This document shows, one piece after another, positions 49,545-58,301 of a stretch of 64,000 nt of DNA; the stretch's first letter is position 1, and every line of letters begins with the position of its first letter. The stretch covers positions 37,817 through 101,816 of the forward strand of contig NZ_PJMC01000017.1 in the NCBI RefSeq assembly GCF_002892795.1, read 5' to 3'. A program made the translations under genes and the position numbers. Origin of the DNA: Arthrobacter sp. AFG20 (lineage in GTDB: Bacteria > Actinomycetota > Actinomycetes > Actinomycetales > Micrococcaceae). Under the pieces are notes generated by a model that saw nothing but the letters and a program-made list of their open reading frames with translations, made no database searches and had not been told where the DNA came from.

Positions 49545-49580
49545 AAAAAGCCCCGCACCGCCGGTTGGCGGTGCGGGGCT
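49545..49580 (-). terminator. Terminator of the HNH nuclease gene
   Basis: Perfect 14-bp arms AGCCCCGCACCGCC (49549-49562) and its complement (49567-49580) around GGTT. On the minus strand it is followed by TTTTT. It is 11 bp beyond the stop. Confidence 0.85.
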
Positions 49581-49591
49581 CGCGCGCAGGC

Positions 49592-50335
49592 CTAAGCCTT
49601 GGTGACGCTGATGCGCACGTTCGGGCAGGAGTCGGAGTAGCGGATCAGGGCTGCCTTCTCGGCGCTGTCCACCCGCAGGCCCCAGCGGATCTTCACCGCG
49701 ATCCAGTTGCCGACGTACTCGCAGCGGTTGGCCGGCGGCATCCAGCCCTCAGGCCCCTTCGCCTGCTTGGCGGAGTTCAGCGCCGCCGTCTGCGCGTTCA
49801 GCGACCGTGCGTCGCCGAGGTCGTTGTAGAACGCCACCCGGCGAGCCTGCGACCAGTAGCGGGCACCCGAGCCCCACGCCTCGTGGACGGGAACGGTGTG
49901 GTCGATCTCTACGGCCGACGCCAGGGTGTGCGTGCGGTTGTCCCACCTGGTGACCCAGCGGGCCGTGCGCACGGTGCAGCGGCGCGTGGTGGTGTACGTT
50001 GCGGCGACTTTTGCCTCCTGCAGCAGGACCTCCGCCCGGGTGTTCTGGCAGTCACGGTTGGTGTCGAGCCAGGTGCCGAAGTAGCGGGTCCGGTCGTAGC
50101 CGGCGTTGTTCTCCGCGGCAACCGCGAGGGCGCGGGCAGCGGTGCGCAGCGGCGCGGAATAGTAGTTGCCAGCCTCGGCGGGGACGGCCAGCCCGGTGAG
50201 CAGCAGGCCGGCGGCCACGGCGGTAGCGGAGAGCGACCGGACCCAAAGGCCGGACGTGATGGACGCAGTGACGGCAACCGCCCGGCGTCGGGCCTGTTTG
50301 AACGGGCCTGTGTGATTGAACGTGCCGAGCGGCAT
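49592..50335 (-). CDS. Secreted HNH-family nuclease
   Basis: A 247-residue exported protein. The N-terminal part is basic (FKQARRRAVAV), then a hydrophobic stretch SATAVAAGLLLTGLAVPAEA ends with a cleavage-type AEA. The mature domain contains ARWVTRWDNRTHTLASAVEIDHTVPVHEAWGSGA (quoted core: EIDHTVPVHEAW), DLGDARSLNAQTAALNSAKQ and MPPANRCEYVGNWIAVKIRW, the HNH/DUF1524-type fold of secreted actinobacterial endonucleases. Role may be nutrient scavenging or competitor DNA degradation. ATG 50335 follows GGGGGA. A TTGATGCATCAA palindrome lies at 50374-50385. Confidence 0.88.
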   Translation of the reverse strand: MPLGTFNHTGPFKQARRRAVAVTASITSGLWVRSLSATAVAAGLLLTGLAVPAEAGNYYSAPLRTAARALAVAAENNAGYDRTRYFGTWLDTNRDCQNTRAEVLLQEAKVAATYTTTRRCTVRTARWVTRWDNRTHTLASAVEIDHTVPVHEAWGSGARYWSQARRVAFYNDLGDARSLNAQTAALNSAKQAKGPEGWMPPANRCEYVGNWIAVKIRWGLRVDSAEKAALIRYSDSCPNVRISVTKA

Positions 50336-50484
50336 GATTCCCCCATGATGGTTCCTGGAACAGTACGAATTGCTTGATGCATCAACCAGCATGTCAGCCG
50401 GAATGCGGCAGAATCGGATCCTTGATCAGGTCTTGACGCAATCCTGTGGGAACGCTGCGACTGCCGCCAAAATCAGCGCAAACG

Positions 50485-50513
50485 TTGTCTTTCGAGCGGC
50501 ATGAACCTAAGGT
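50485..50513 (+). promoter_or_regulatory. Promoter of the RibD-C reductase gene
   Basis: TTGTCT (50485-50490), 17-bp spacer, TAAGGT (50508-50513), about 50 bp before the ATG. Confidence 0.65.
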
Positions 50514-50564
50514 CGGACTGCTGAAGGAGGCACACAAGCAGGCAGGCGGACAAGAGGAGCCGGC

Positions 50565-51137
50565 ATGGCCAGACTGATCTACTCCGGGCTCATGTCCGTC
50601 GACGGTTACATAGCGGACCGGGACGGCAACTTCGACTGGGCCGAGCCGGACGCCGAGGTGCATTCCTTCGTCAACGAGCTGATGCGACCGGTGGCAACCC
50701 ACCTGCTCGGGCGCCGGATGTACGAGGTGATGGCAGCCTGGGAGCATCCGGAGGACTTCGGCGAGATCGCCGAGCTGCCCGCTTACTTCCGCGACTTCGC
50801 CAACCTCTGGAAGGCAGCGGACAAGGTGGTCTTCTCCCGCACCCTGCAGGACGTGACCACCGCCCGGACCAGGATCGAGCGGGAGTTCAGCGCCGGCGCC
50901 GTCGGTCGGCTCAAGGCAGACGCCAGCCGGGACCTGGCGGTGGGCGGCGCGGAGCTCGCTGCGGCGGCCATCCGGGCAGGGTTGGTGGACGAGTTCCAGA
51001 TGTTCCTCTCGCCCGTGGCAGTGGGCGGCGGCAAGCGCTTCCTCCCGGACGAAGTCCGCCTCCGGCTTGAGCTGCTCGAGGAGCGGCGGTTCGGCAACGG
51101 CACGGTGTTCCTCCGCTACGCCAACCGGACGGAATGA
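50565..51137 (+). CDS. RibD C-terminal / dihydrofolate-reductase-fold protein
   Basis: A 190-residue stand-alone RibD-C reductase. MARLIYSGLMSVDGYIAD at the start, LLGRRMYEVMAAWE, and LAVGGAELAAAAIRAGLVDE with LSPVAVGGGKRF are the family blocks; the NADPH-binding fold is like DHFR. The riboflavin deaminase half is missing, as in the many orphan members with unknown substrate. AGAGGAG precedes the ATG. Confidence 0.9.
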   Translation: MARLIYSGLMSVDGYIADRDGNFDWAEPDAEVHSFVNELMRPVATHLLGRRMYEVMAAWEHPEDFGEIAELPAYFRDFANLWKAADKVVFSRTLQDVTTARTRIEREFSAGAVGRLKADASRDLAVGGAELAAAAIRAGLVDEFQMFLSPVAVGGGKRFLPDEVRLRLELLEERRFGNGTVFLRYANRTE

Positions 51138-51183
51138 CCCGCGGGCGGACTGCGCGTGCAGCGCCAGGGACACAGGGTTGCGA

Positions 51184-51189
51184 CACAAT
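51184..51189 (+). promoter_or_regulatory. Possible leaderless -10 box for the NmrA-like gene
   Basis: CACAAT, six bases before the ATG at 51196; it differs from TAnnnT at the first base. Confidence 0.35.
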
Positions 51190-51195
51190 GGGGAC

Positions 51196-51855
51196 ATGAC
51201 CCGAATCGCAATCATCGGCGGCCACGGCAAGGTGGCCCTGCAACTGTCCGCCCTCCTCACGGAACAGGGGCACAGCGTCACGTCCTTCATCCGCAACCCC
51301 GACCATGCGGCCGACGTCGCCGCCTCCGGTGCATCGCCGTCGGTCCTTGACGTTGAAAACTCGACGACGGCGGACATCGCCGCCGCGCTCCGGAACCACG
51401 ACGCCGTGGTCTGGTCAGCCGGAGCCGGGGGAGGGAACCCGGCCCGCACGTACGCGGTGGACCAGGACGCCGCCATCCGTTCCATGGACGCGGCCGCGGA
51501 GGCCGCCGTCGGGCGCTACGTGATGGTGTCCTACTTTGGCGCAGGCCCGGACCACGGGGTACCTGAGGGCCACAGCTTCCACGCCTACGCCGAGGCCAAG
51601 GCCGCCGCCGACGAGTACCTCCGCAGCACCAACCTCGAATGGACCATCCTGGGGCCGGGCTCCCTGACCGAGGGGCCGGGGAACGGGCTGATCGACGTGA
51701 ACCCCGAGGACGCCGGCACCGGCACGCACACCTCGCGCGCAAACGTGGCCATCGTTGCCGCCGCGGTGCTGGACCGGCCGGAAACTGCTGGCAAGACCAT
51801 CGAATTCCGCGACGGCACCGAGCCGGTCGCGGCCGCGCTGGACGCCCTGCAGTAG
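51196..51855 (+). CDS. Atypical SDR / NmrA-like NAD(P)-binding protein
   Basis: A 219-residue Rossmann protein. RIAIIGGHGKVALQLSALL is the cofactor loop (GGxGKVA, the HSCARG/NmrA-like variant), DAVVWSAGAGGGNP and YVMVSYFGAGP follow, and LEWTILGPGSLTEGPGNG is the usual substrate-side segment. Atypical SDRs of this size are often called NAD(P)H-binding or putative epimerases. It follows the RibD-C gene by 58 bp. Confidence 0.88.
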   Translation: MTRIAIIGGHGKVALQLSALLTEQGHSVTSFIRNPDHAADVAASGASPSVLDVENSTTADIAAALRNHDAVVWSAGAGGGNPARTYAVDQDAAIRSMDAAAEAAVGRYVMVSYFGAGPDHGVPEGHSFHAYAEAKAAADEYLRSTNLEWTILGPGSLTEGPGNGLIDVNPEDAGTGTHTSRANVAIVAAAVLDRPETAGKTIEFRDGTEPVAAALDALQ

Positions 51856-51977
51856 CGCATGAGTAGCCCTGCAGGGAGCAGGGCAACCGACGAGGCGCCC
51901 GGAGTGTTCCCCGGTAGGGTTGAAGGCACGGCCGCCCTCCGTCCAGAGGCGCGGCGCACTCCGGGGAAAGTGGGCAC

Positions 51978-53549
51978 ATGGACCAGCTGGCACTCATCGT
52001 CGGGCTCCTGCTCGCCACCGTTGTGGCAGTTGGTCTCGGGGACCGGCTGCGGCTGCCCTATCCGGTCCTGATGCTGCTGCTGGCCGTGGCGCTGACCTTC
52101 ATACCGGGATTCCCGGACATCGAGATTCCGCCGGAGCTGATCCTGCCGATCTTCCTCCCGCCGCTGCTGTTCGCCACGGCTCAGCGGAGCTCCTGGGCCG
52201 TCTTCCGGATCCGGTGGCGCACTCTCATCATGCTCGCCGTGGCCCTGGTGGTCATCTCCACCGCGGCGGTCGCCGGCGCCGTCTGGCTCATGATCCCGGG
52301 GATCGGGATCCCCGCCGCCATCGCGCTGGGAGCCATGGTGGCCCCGCCGGATCCGGTTGCCGTGGAGTCCGTTGCCGGCCGCGTGCACATGCCCCGGCGG
52401 CTGATCACGGTGCTGCAAAGCGAAGGGCTCTTCAACGACGCCGCCGCCATCGTCATCTTCCAGGCAGCTGTTGCCGCCGCCGTCGGCGGTACAAGGATAG
52501 GGCCCGACGTCGTCCTCAAGTTCGTCGTGGGAGCGGCGCTTGCCGTCGTGGTCGGTATTGCCATGGGCTGGCTGACGTCGCTGATCACGCGGCTCGTGGC
52601 CTCCATGGTGGCCCGCAGCGCCGTGACCCTGGTGGTGCCTTTTGCCGCGTACATCCTGGCGGAGGAATTCCACGCCTCCGGCGTCATCGCCGTTGTGGTC
52701 ACCGCCTTGGAGATGCAGCGGCACACCCGCCCGCAGGACGCCGCGGAGCGGGTGACCCGGACGGCCTTCTGGGACGTGGTGGAGCTCCTGGTGACGGGGC
52801 TTGCCTTCGGGCTCGTGGGGCTCGAAATCCAGGACGTGGTCCATACGGAGGGCGCGGCTATCTTCGGCATGGTGGGAACCGCCGTCGTGGTCTGCGTCCT
52901 GGTGTTCGCCGTCCGGTTCGGCTGGCTGGGACTGCTGGCGGTGTCAGCCCGCAAACGGAAGAACCTGCTGCAGCCGACCTCCGCGAAGGAGGTCCTGATC
53001 CTGACGTGGTGCGGCATGCGCGGCCTCGCCACCCTGGCCCTTGCGCTGGCACTGCCGCTGACGCTCGCGGACGGCACGCCGTTCCCGGCCCGGGATGAAC
53101 TGCTGGTCATCGCCTGTGCGGTGCTGCTGGCCACACTGGTGCTGCCGGGGCTGACCCTGCCGTGGCTCATGAAGGTCCTGAATGCATCCCAGGACGGAAC
53201 CGAGGAGCGCGATGCGGCCCGGCTCCTGGCCCGCCGTGCGCAGGCAGCTGCCGTCGCTGCGCTGAAGGACAACGAGCTCATGAAGGAGCTGCCGCCGGAG
53301 AAGGTGGCGCTCGTGAAGGAGAAGATGACCCGGCTCCATGCCGAACTGCTGGACGGCAGCCTTCGCAACGAGAGCCTGGCCGAGAAGCGTGAGCGGGGCA
53401 GGGAGCTGGCCATCGCCGTCCAGACCATCGCGCTGGATGCTGCGCGGCAGGAAGTCGTCGCGGCCCGCAGTGAGCCGGACATGGACCCCGAGGTGGCCGA
53501 CAGGGTACTGCGCCAGCTCGACCTGCGGACCATGATCATGCCGGAGTAG
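51978..53549 (+). CDS. CPA1-family Na+/H+ antiporter
   Basis: A 523-residue cation:proton antiporter with about 12 membrane helices. The ion-binding motif is VLQSEGLFNDAAA (Asn-Asp, about 155-156), preceded by VAPPDPVAVESVA; the later TWCGMRGLATLALALALP helix carries the conserved Arg. The hydrophilic tail of about 100 residues (VALVKEKMTRLHAELLDGS) is regulatory in NhaP-type transporters. GGGGAAAG precedes the ATG. It should serve sodium and pH homeostasis. Confidence 0.92.
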   Translation: MDQLALIVGLLLATVVAVGLGDRLRLPYPVLMLLLAVALTFIPGFPDIEIPPELILPIFLPPLLFATAQRSSWAVFRIRWRTLIMLAVALVVISTAAVAGAVWLMIPGIGIPAAIALGAMVAPPDPVAVESVAGRVHMPRRLITVLQSEGLFNDAAAIVIFQAAVAAAVGGTRIGPDVVLKFVVGAALAVVVGIAMGWLTSLITRLVASMVARSAVTLVVPFAAYILAEEFHASGVIAVVVTALEMQRHTRPQDAAERVTRTAFWDVVELLVTGLAFGLVGLEIQDVVHTEGAAIFGMVGTAVVVCVLVFAVRFGWLGLLAVSARKRKNLLQPTSAKEVLILTWCGMRGLATLALALALPLTLADGTPFPARDELLVIACAVLLATLVLPGLTLPWLMKVLNASQDGTEERDAARLLARRAQAAAVAALKDNELMKELPPEKVALVKEKMTRLHAELLDGSLRNESLAEKRERGRELAIAVQTIALDAARQEVVAARSEPDMDPEVADRVLRQLDLRTMIMPE

Positions 53550-53570
53550 GGGGCATGCCGGAATAGAACA

Positions 53571-53634
53571 GCGCGAACGTACAGTTGGGGCCCCAAAAGT
53601 GTCTAATTTTGGGGCCCCAACTGTACGTTCGCGC
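53571..53634. repeat. Palindromic repeat E5, 28-bp perfect stem
   Basis: Arms 53571-53598 and 53607-53634 are exact complements (28 bp), beginning GCGCGAACGTACAG and including GGGGCCCC; the loop is 8 bases (GTGTCTAA). It lies between the convergent antiporter and ROK genes. Sequence differs from E1-E3. Confidence 0.85.
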
Positions 53635-53644
53635 CTGTCCTGGG

Positions 53645-54847
53645 TTACGCCGGGAGGTTGAGCTCCAGGTCCAGCGTGTTCGTCTCCACGTAGTCCAGGG
53701 CCCGCCGGACCGCGCCCACTGTCACGATTGAATCGCCCAGCGGCGAGACCGCCACCCGCGGCGGGGTGGCGGTGAACTCCGGCAGCCGGGCGGCAATGGG
53801 CCCGAGCAGGACCCCCGCAGAGTTGGCCACGGCCCCGCCGATCACCACGAGTTCGGGGTTGATCATGGTGGCCACCGAGCCGATCACCCGGGCCATCCTG
53901 TCGGCCAGCCGGTCAAGGATCTTCAGTGCCACCGCGTCGCCGGCGGCTGCCGCGGCAAAGACGTGCTCCGCCTCGGCCCCTGTCGCGGCGTGTTCGCGGA
54001 GGGACGTCTCTGCGGTGCCCTCCAGCGCCTCCGCGGCCCAGGTCCGCGCCAGCGTCGCTATGCCGAACGTGTCGCCCACGCCCTCCACCAGGTCAAGATA
54101 CGCGAGTTCACCGGCGCCACCACCGCTGCCGCGCAGCAGGCGGCCGTCTTCGATGACGCCCGAACCGAAGCGCTCACTGGCCAGGATCACGACGACGTCG
54201 TCCACGCCCGCCGCCGCGCCCCGCCACCGGTCCCCGAGGGCGGCGAGGTTGGCGTCGTTCTCCAGCAGCACCGTCCATCCGTGCAGCTTGTCCAGTGCGG
54301 GCTTAAGTCCGACGTCGAACAGCCCCCAGAAATGCTGGGCGGCCAGGATGTTGCCTTTCCGGTCCACCGGGGCGGCGATGCCGGCGCACACGGCCAGCAC
54401 GTCGTCGGGGGAGGCCCCCACACTTTGCAGCGCCATTGTGGCGGCCCGGTCAATGACAGCAACGCGTTCCCCTGCAGAGATGTCCTCGATCTCAAACGGC
54501 TGGCTGGCCCGTCCCAGGGCCTTGCCGCGAAGATCGGACACCACCACCGTAGCCTTCGAGAAGCCCACGTCCATTCCAAGGACGTAGCCTGCACGCTCGT
54601 TGAGTTCGAACCGGCGGGCGGGCCGTCCCTTCTGGTAGCCGCCAAAGGCGCGCTGGTTCTCCAGCTCGATGATCCACCCGCGCTGCACGAGGTCCTCGCA
54701 CACGGAAATGGCGGTGGCCCGGGTCAGGCCGGTGGCCTGGATGACCTCGGTAACCGTCACCGCACCCGATGCGCGCATGAAATCCAGGACCGCTCCGGCG
54801 CTCACGCGGCGAAGCAGCTGCGGCGTGGCCGCCGTCATTTCGGACAT
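53645..54847 (-). CDS. ROK-family transcriptional repressor
   Basis: A 400-residue XylR-type regulator. HTH at about 10-70 (VSAGAVLDFMRASGAVTVTE, TGLTRATAISVCEDL), then the sugar-kinase-like ROK domain: YVLGMDVGFSKATVVVSDL, LLENDANLAALGD and VVIGGAVANSAG. The zinc-binding CGCxxRGC-type motif is absent: GGGAGELAYLDLVEGVGD runs straight on. AAGGAGG precedes the ATG. It is divergent from the alpha-glucoside importer and should repress it in the absence of inducer. Confidence 0.9.
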   Translation of the reverse strand: MSEMTAATPQLLRRVSAGAVLDFMRASGAVTVTEVIQATGLTRATAISVCEDLVQRGWIIELENQRAFGGYQKGRPARRFELNERAGYVLGMDVGFSKATVVVSDLRGKALGRASQPFEIEDISAGERVAVIDRAATMALQSVGASPDDVLAVCAGIAAPVDRKGNILAAQHFWGLFDVGLKPALDKLHGWTVLLENDANLAALGDRWRGAAAGVDDVVVILASERFGSGVIEDGRLLRGSGGGAGELAYLDLVEGVGDTFGIATLARTWAAEALEGTAETSLREHAATGAEAEHVFAAAAAGDAVALKILDRLADRMARVIGSVATMINPELVVIGGAVANSAGVLLGPIAARLPEFTATPPRVAVSPLGDSIVTVGAVRRALDYVETNTLDLELNLPA

Positions 54848-54883
54848 GGTGTTGACCTCCTTGTGCTCTGCCCCACATAATAC

Positions 54884-54913
54884 TTGAGGAACTAAATTTA
54901 GATTCCATATAAA
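54884..54913 (+). promoter_or_regulatory. Promoter and ROK operator of the alpha-glucoside operon
   Basis: TTGAGG (54884-54889), 18-bp spacer, TATAAA (54908-54913). The spacer contains CTAAATTTAG (54892-54901), a perfect 10-bp palindrome of the AT-rich kind bound by ROK/XylR repressors. It overlaps the -10/-35 region, so repression is direct. Confidence 0.7.
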
Positions 54914-54993
54914 CTGACCACGTGGGCCGGACGGCCGCCGGCCACAGGATTCTCCTTCCAGCTTTTTCCTCAGCCTTTTGCAAAGGAGCAACT

Positions 54994-55080
54994 GTGAACT
55001 GCCCTTCGAAGCACCGCCAATTCCGGAAGCCGCAACGCCGCGCCACCTGCCCGCACTCCGCCCCGGCCTCCGCACTGTGA
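54994..55080 (+). CDS. Short upstream ORF before the binding protein (possible leader peptide)
   Basis: GTG 54994, placed a few bases after AAAGGAG, opens a 28-codon frame rich in Arg, Pro and His that ends at TGA 55078-55080. The binding-protein start GTG 55077 overlaps that stop (GTGA). It may be a translated leader that couples initiation, or a sign of a frame error near the true start. No homology known. Confidence 0.35.
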   Translation: MNCPSKHRQFRKPQRRATCPHSAPASAL

Positions 55081-56366
55081 ACGCAACCCCGCTCAGCCGC
55101 CGCGCGCTGTTCAAGGCGGCCGGCCTCGCCGGCGCTGCAGCTGTCCTTCCGCTCGCGGGCTGCGGCTCCGTGCCCAGCAGCCAGAACGGCGTCACCACGC
55201 TGCGCTTCATGCAGAACAAGCCCGAGGTGGTGGGCTACTTCAACCAGGTCATCAAGGACTTCGAGGCCCTCAACCCGGACATCCGCGTCATCCAGGACTT
55301 CAACGAGGGCAACTTCGTTCCGGGCCTGGTCCGCAACGACCCGCCCGACGTCGTGACCCGCGGCTTCGCCCAGGCCACCGCCGACTTCGTCCGCAAGGGC
55401 GTGTTCGCGGACCTCTCCGACCTGCCTGCCGCGTCCACGATCGACCCCAAGATCCAGGACCTGGTCAGCTCGTGGGGACAGTACAACGGGCATGAGACCA
55501 GCGCCCTCCCGTTCTCCCTGGCCGCTGCCGGGGTCATCTACCGCCGGGATATCTTCGAAGCCCAGGGCGTGTCCGTCCCCACGACGTGGGACGAGTTCGT
55601 CGCGGCCTGCGAGAAGTTCAAGGCTGCCGGCATCACCCCCATCTACGGCACCTTCAAGGACAACTGGACCCTCGGGCAGGGCATGTTCGACTACGTGGCC
55701 GGCGGCGCCCTGGACATCGCGCACTTCTTCGCCAGGCTCACGGCCAAGGGCGCCGCCATCAGCGCGGACGCCGCGGAGTCGTTCACCAGCAACTTCGGCC
55801 CGGCCCTGCCCAAGATGCTCGAGCTGGCATCGTTCTCGCAGAAGGGCGCCGCCAGCAAGAACTACGCGGATGGCAATGCTGCGTTCGCCAAGGGCCAGGC
55901 GGCGATGTACCTGCAGGGCCCGTGGGCGCTTTCCCAGCTTGTGGCCGCCAACAAGAACGTCAGGCTCGGCAGCTTCCCGCTGCCCGTCACGAACAACCCC
56001 GCGGACACCAAAGTTCGGGTGAACGTGGACATGGCCCTGTCCATCACGCGCAACACTCCGAACATGGCGGCAGCGCGGCGGTTCGTCAGCTACCTGCTGG
56101 ACCCCTCGGTGGTGAACACGTACAACGAGAAGAACGCGGCGTTCTCGCCGCTCAAGGAAGCTCCCGCCGTCGAGAATCCGCAGATCACCGGCCTCGCCGC
56201 CTCGGTGCGCGAGGGGCGTTACTACCAGGGCGCAACCACCTACTTCCCGCCGTCGGTACCGCTGTACAACTATGTCCAGGCCTTCGTGTACGGCAAGAAC
56301 GGCCAGCAGTTCCTTTCCGCCCTTGACGACGAATGGCGCCGGGTCGCCGAGCGCACCGCGGTCTGA
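55077..56366 (+). CDS. ABC importer substrate-binding lipoprotein (alpha-glucoside type)
   Basis: A 429-residue family 1 extracellular binding protein for oligosaccharides. The N terminus has a twin-arginine-type SRRALFK followed by a hydrophobic stretch and the lipobox LPLAGC, so it is a lipoprotein probably exported by Tat. Typical features are FEALNPDIRVIQDFN near 55 and GQAAMYLQGPWALSQL later. Two permeases and a GH13 enzyme follow. GTG 55077 is chosen because the signal peptide begins there; the in-frame extension upstream has no ribosome site. Confidence 0.88.
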   Translation: MNATPLSRRALFKAAGLAGAAAVLPLAGCGSVPSSQNGVTTLRFMQNKPEVVGYFNQVIKDFEALNPDIRVIQDFNEGNFVPGLVRNDPPDVVTRGFAQATADFVRKGVFADLSDLPAASTIDPKIQDLVSSWGQYNGHETSALPFSLAAAGVIYRRDIFEAQGVSVPTTWDEFVAACEKFKAAGITPIYGTFKDNWTLGQGMFDYVAGGALDIAHFFARLTAKGAAISADAAESFTSNFGPALPKMLELASFSQKGAASKNYADGNAAFAKGQAAMYLQGPWALSQLVAANKNVRLGSFPLPVTNNPADTKVRVNVDMALSITRNTPNMAAARRFVSYLLDPSVVNTYNEKNAAFSPLKEAPAVENPQITGLAASVREGRYYQGATTYFPPSVPLYNYVQAFVYGKNGQQFLSALDDEWRRVAERTAV

Positions 56367-56389
56367 TCCGCCCAAATCCAGGAGCCCCC

Positions 56390-57337
56390 ATGACTACAAC
56401 CTCCGAGATGGCGCAGGCATCCCAGCCCGCCGCTTCGACAGTTCCCTCGAAAGCCACGAAGCGGGCTGTCAGGTCCAAGAACAAGATCGACCCCACCTAC
56501 TACTGGATGGTGGTGCCTGTCCTGGCGCTGTTCGCCTTCTTCATCACCCTTCCGGCACTCGTGGGCGTGTTCTTCAGCCTGACGAACTACGCCGGCTACG
56601 GCGACTGGAAGTTCATCGGACTGTCCAACTACGTCAACATCTTCCGGGACCCGGCCATCCTGCAGTCCTACATCTTCACGTTCGTTTTCGCCCTGACCAC
56701 CACGGTGGTGGTCAACGTCGTGGCACTCGCGATCGCCCTCGGCCTGAACGCCAAGATCAAGTGGCGTACAGGCATCCGCACCGTGTTCTTCATCCCCATG
56801 GTGCTCTCGGCCCTGGTGGTGTCCTTCGTGTTCAACTACCTGTTCTCCAACACCCTGCCCGTGCTGGCGGAGCGCTTCGGCGTGACGCCGCTGGCCACGA
56901 GCATCCTGGCCAACGAGAACCTCGCCTGGCTGGCCATCGTGCTGGTCACGGTCTGGCAGGCGGCTCCCGGCGCCACCATCATCTACCTGGCCGGGCTGCA
57001 GAGCGTCCCGGCCGAGGTGTATGAAGCCGCCGACCTCGACGGCGCCGGCAGCTTCCGGCAGTTCCTGAGCCTGACCCTGCCACTGATCCTCGGGTACCTC
57101 ATCATCAACGTGATCCTCGGCTTCAAGGGCTTCCTCGGGACCTACGAAATCATCGTGGGCCTCACCGGCGGAGGGCCGGGCATGGCCACCCAGTCCGTGG
57201 CCATGCGGATCTTCTCCGGCTTCACGGGCGGGGACTACTCCTACCAGATGGCGAACGCGGTCATCTACTTCCTGATCACCCTGCTCATCTCTGTCATCCA
57301 GCTGCGCCTCATCCAGCGCCGGGGGGTTTCTCTCTAA
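56390..57337 (+). CDS. Sugar ABC transporter permease (MalF type)
   Basis: A 315-residue membrane protein with six helices after a cytoplasmic N-terminal tail of about 45 residues. The ATPase-docking EAA loop is YEAADLDGAGSFRQFLSLTLP. It pairs with the next gene, whose ATG overlaps its stop by one base. GGAG precedes the ATG. It is part of the alpha-glucoside importer with the lipoprotein upstream. Confidence 0.93.
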   Translation: MTTTSEMAQASQPAASTVPSKATKRAVRSKNKIDPTYYWMVVPVLALFAFFITLPALVGVFFSLTNYAGYGDWKFIGLSNYVNIFRDPAILQSYIFTFVFALTTTVVVNVVALAIALGLNAKIKWRTGIRTVFFIPMVLSALVVSFVFNYLFSNTLPVLAERFGVTPLATSILANENLAWLAIVLVTVWQAAPGATIIYLAGLQSVPAEVYEAADLDGAGSFRQFLSLTLPLILGYLIINVILGFKGFLGTYEIIVGLTGGGPGMATQSVAMRIFSGFTGGDYSYQMANAVIYFLITLLISVIQLRLIQRRGVSL

Positions 57338-58248
57338 TGACCGCATCCACACTTTCCAAGCCGGCGAACAGCACCGCCCCGCTCCGCCGGAAGAACCTGT
57401 CCGGCAGGACCCGCAAGTCCGGCCGGGAGGGCTACAAGGTCAACTGGTGGCTCACCGCGCTGATGCTGGTGGCGTCCCTGACCGTCCTGCTGCCGCTGTA
57501 CTTCACCGTGGCCATGGCTCTGAAGTCCCCGGAGCAGATCGGAACGGGCACCGGCCTGGCCTGGCCGAACCCGGTGAACTGGGAGAACTTCGCCGCCGCG
57601 TACGTGGCCACCAACTTCCCGGTTGCCTTCATGTCCACCGCCTTTGTCACGGTCTTCAGCGTCCTCGGTTCGCTGGCCTGCAGCTCGCTGGTGGCCTACG
57701 CCATCGCCAGGAACTGGAACCGGAGGTTCTTCCGGGGCTCCTTTGTGTACCTGCTCTCGGCCATGTTCATCCCGTTCCCGGTGATCATCCTGCCCCTGAT
57801 CAAGCAGACGGCCCTCCTCGGCCTGGACAACCCGGGCGGCGTGGTGTTCCTGCACGTGCTGGGCGGCATCTCGTTCAACACGCTGCTGTACATCGCCTTC
57901 GTCCGCTCCATTCCGGTGGAGCTGGAGGAATCGGCCCGGCTCGACGGCGCCACCACATGGCAGGTGTTCCGCAAAATCATCTTCCCGCTGCTGGCCCCCA
58001 TGAACGCCACCGTGGGAATCTTCGCTTTCCTCGGCTCATGGAACGACTTCCTGCTGCCGCAGATGATGATCGCCGATCCCGCCCTGCAGACCCTTCCCGT
58101 GGTGCAGATGCTCTTCCAGGGAGAGTTCAACACCAACTACAGCCTCGCATTCGCGTCCTACCTGATGGCCATGGCCCCCACTTTGGTGGTTTACATCCTG
58201 GCCCAGCGTTGGGTACTGTCCGGAGTCATGCGCGGGGCCGTCAAGTAG
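57337..58248 (+). CDS. Sugar ABC transporter permease (MalG type)
   Basis: A 303-residue permease with six helices. The EAA loop is EESARLDGATTWQVFRKIIFP; AFLGSWNDFLLPQMM near the end is typical of MalG-like proteins. The ATG overlaps the preceding TAA. No ATPase gene is in the operon, so a shared MsiK/MalK-type ATPase encoded elsewhere is expected. Confidence 0.93.
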   Translation: MTASTLSKPANSTAPLRRKNLSGRTRKSGREGYKVNWWLTALMLVASLTVLLPLYFTVAMALKSPEQIGTGTGLAWPNPVNWENFAAAYVATNFPVAFMSTAFVTVFSVLGSLACSSLVAYAIARNWNRRFFRGSFVYLLSAMFIPFPVIILPLIKQTALLGLDNPGGVVFLHVLGGISFNTLLYIAFVRSIPVELEESARLDGATTWQVFRKIIFPLLAPMNATVGIFAFLGSWNDFLLPQMMIADPALQTLPVVQMLFQGEFNTNYSLAFASYLMAMAPTLVVYILAQRWVLSGVMRGAVK

Positions 58249-58301
58249 ACCCATCAAATCCAGTCCAGCAACAACCCCAACCACAAGAAAAGGATCATCC
58301 C

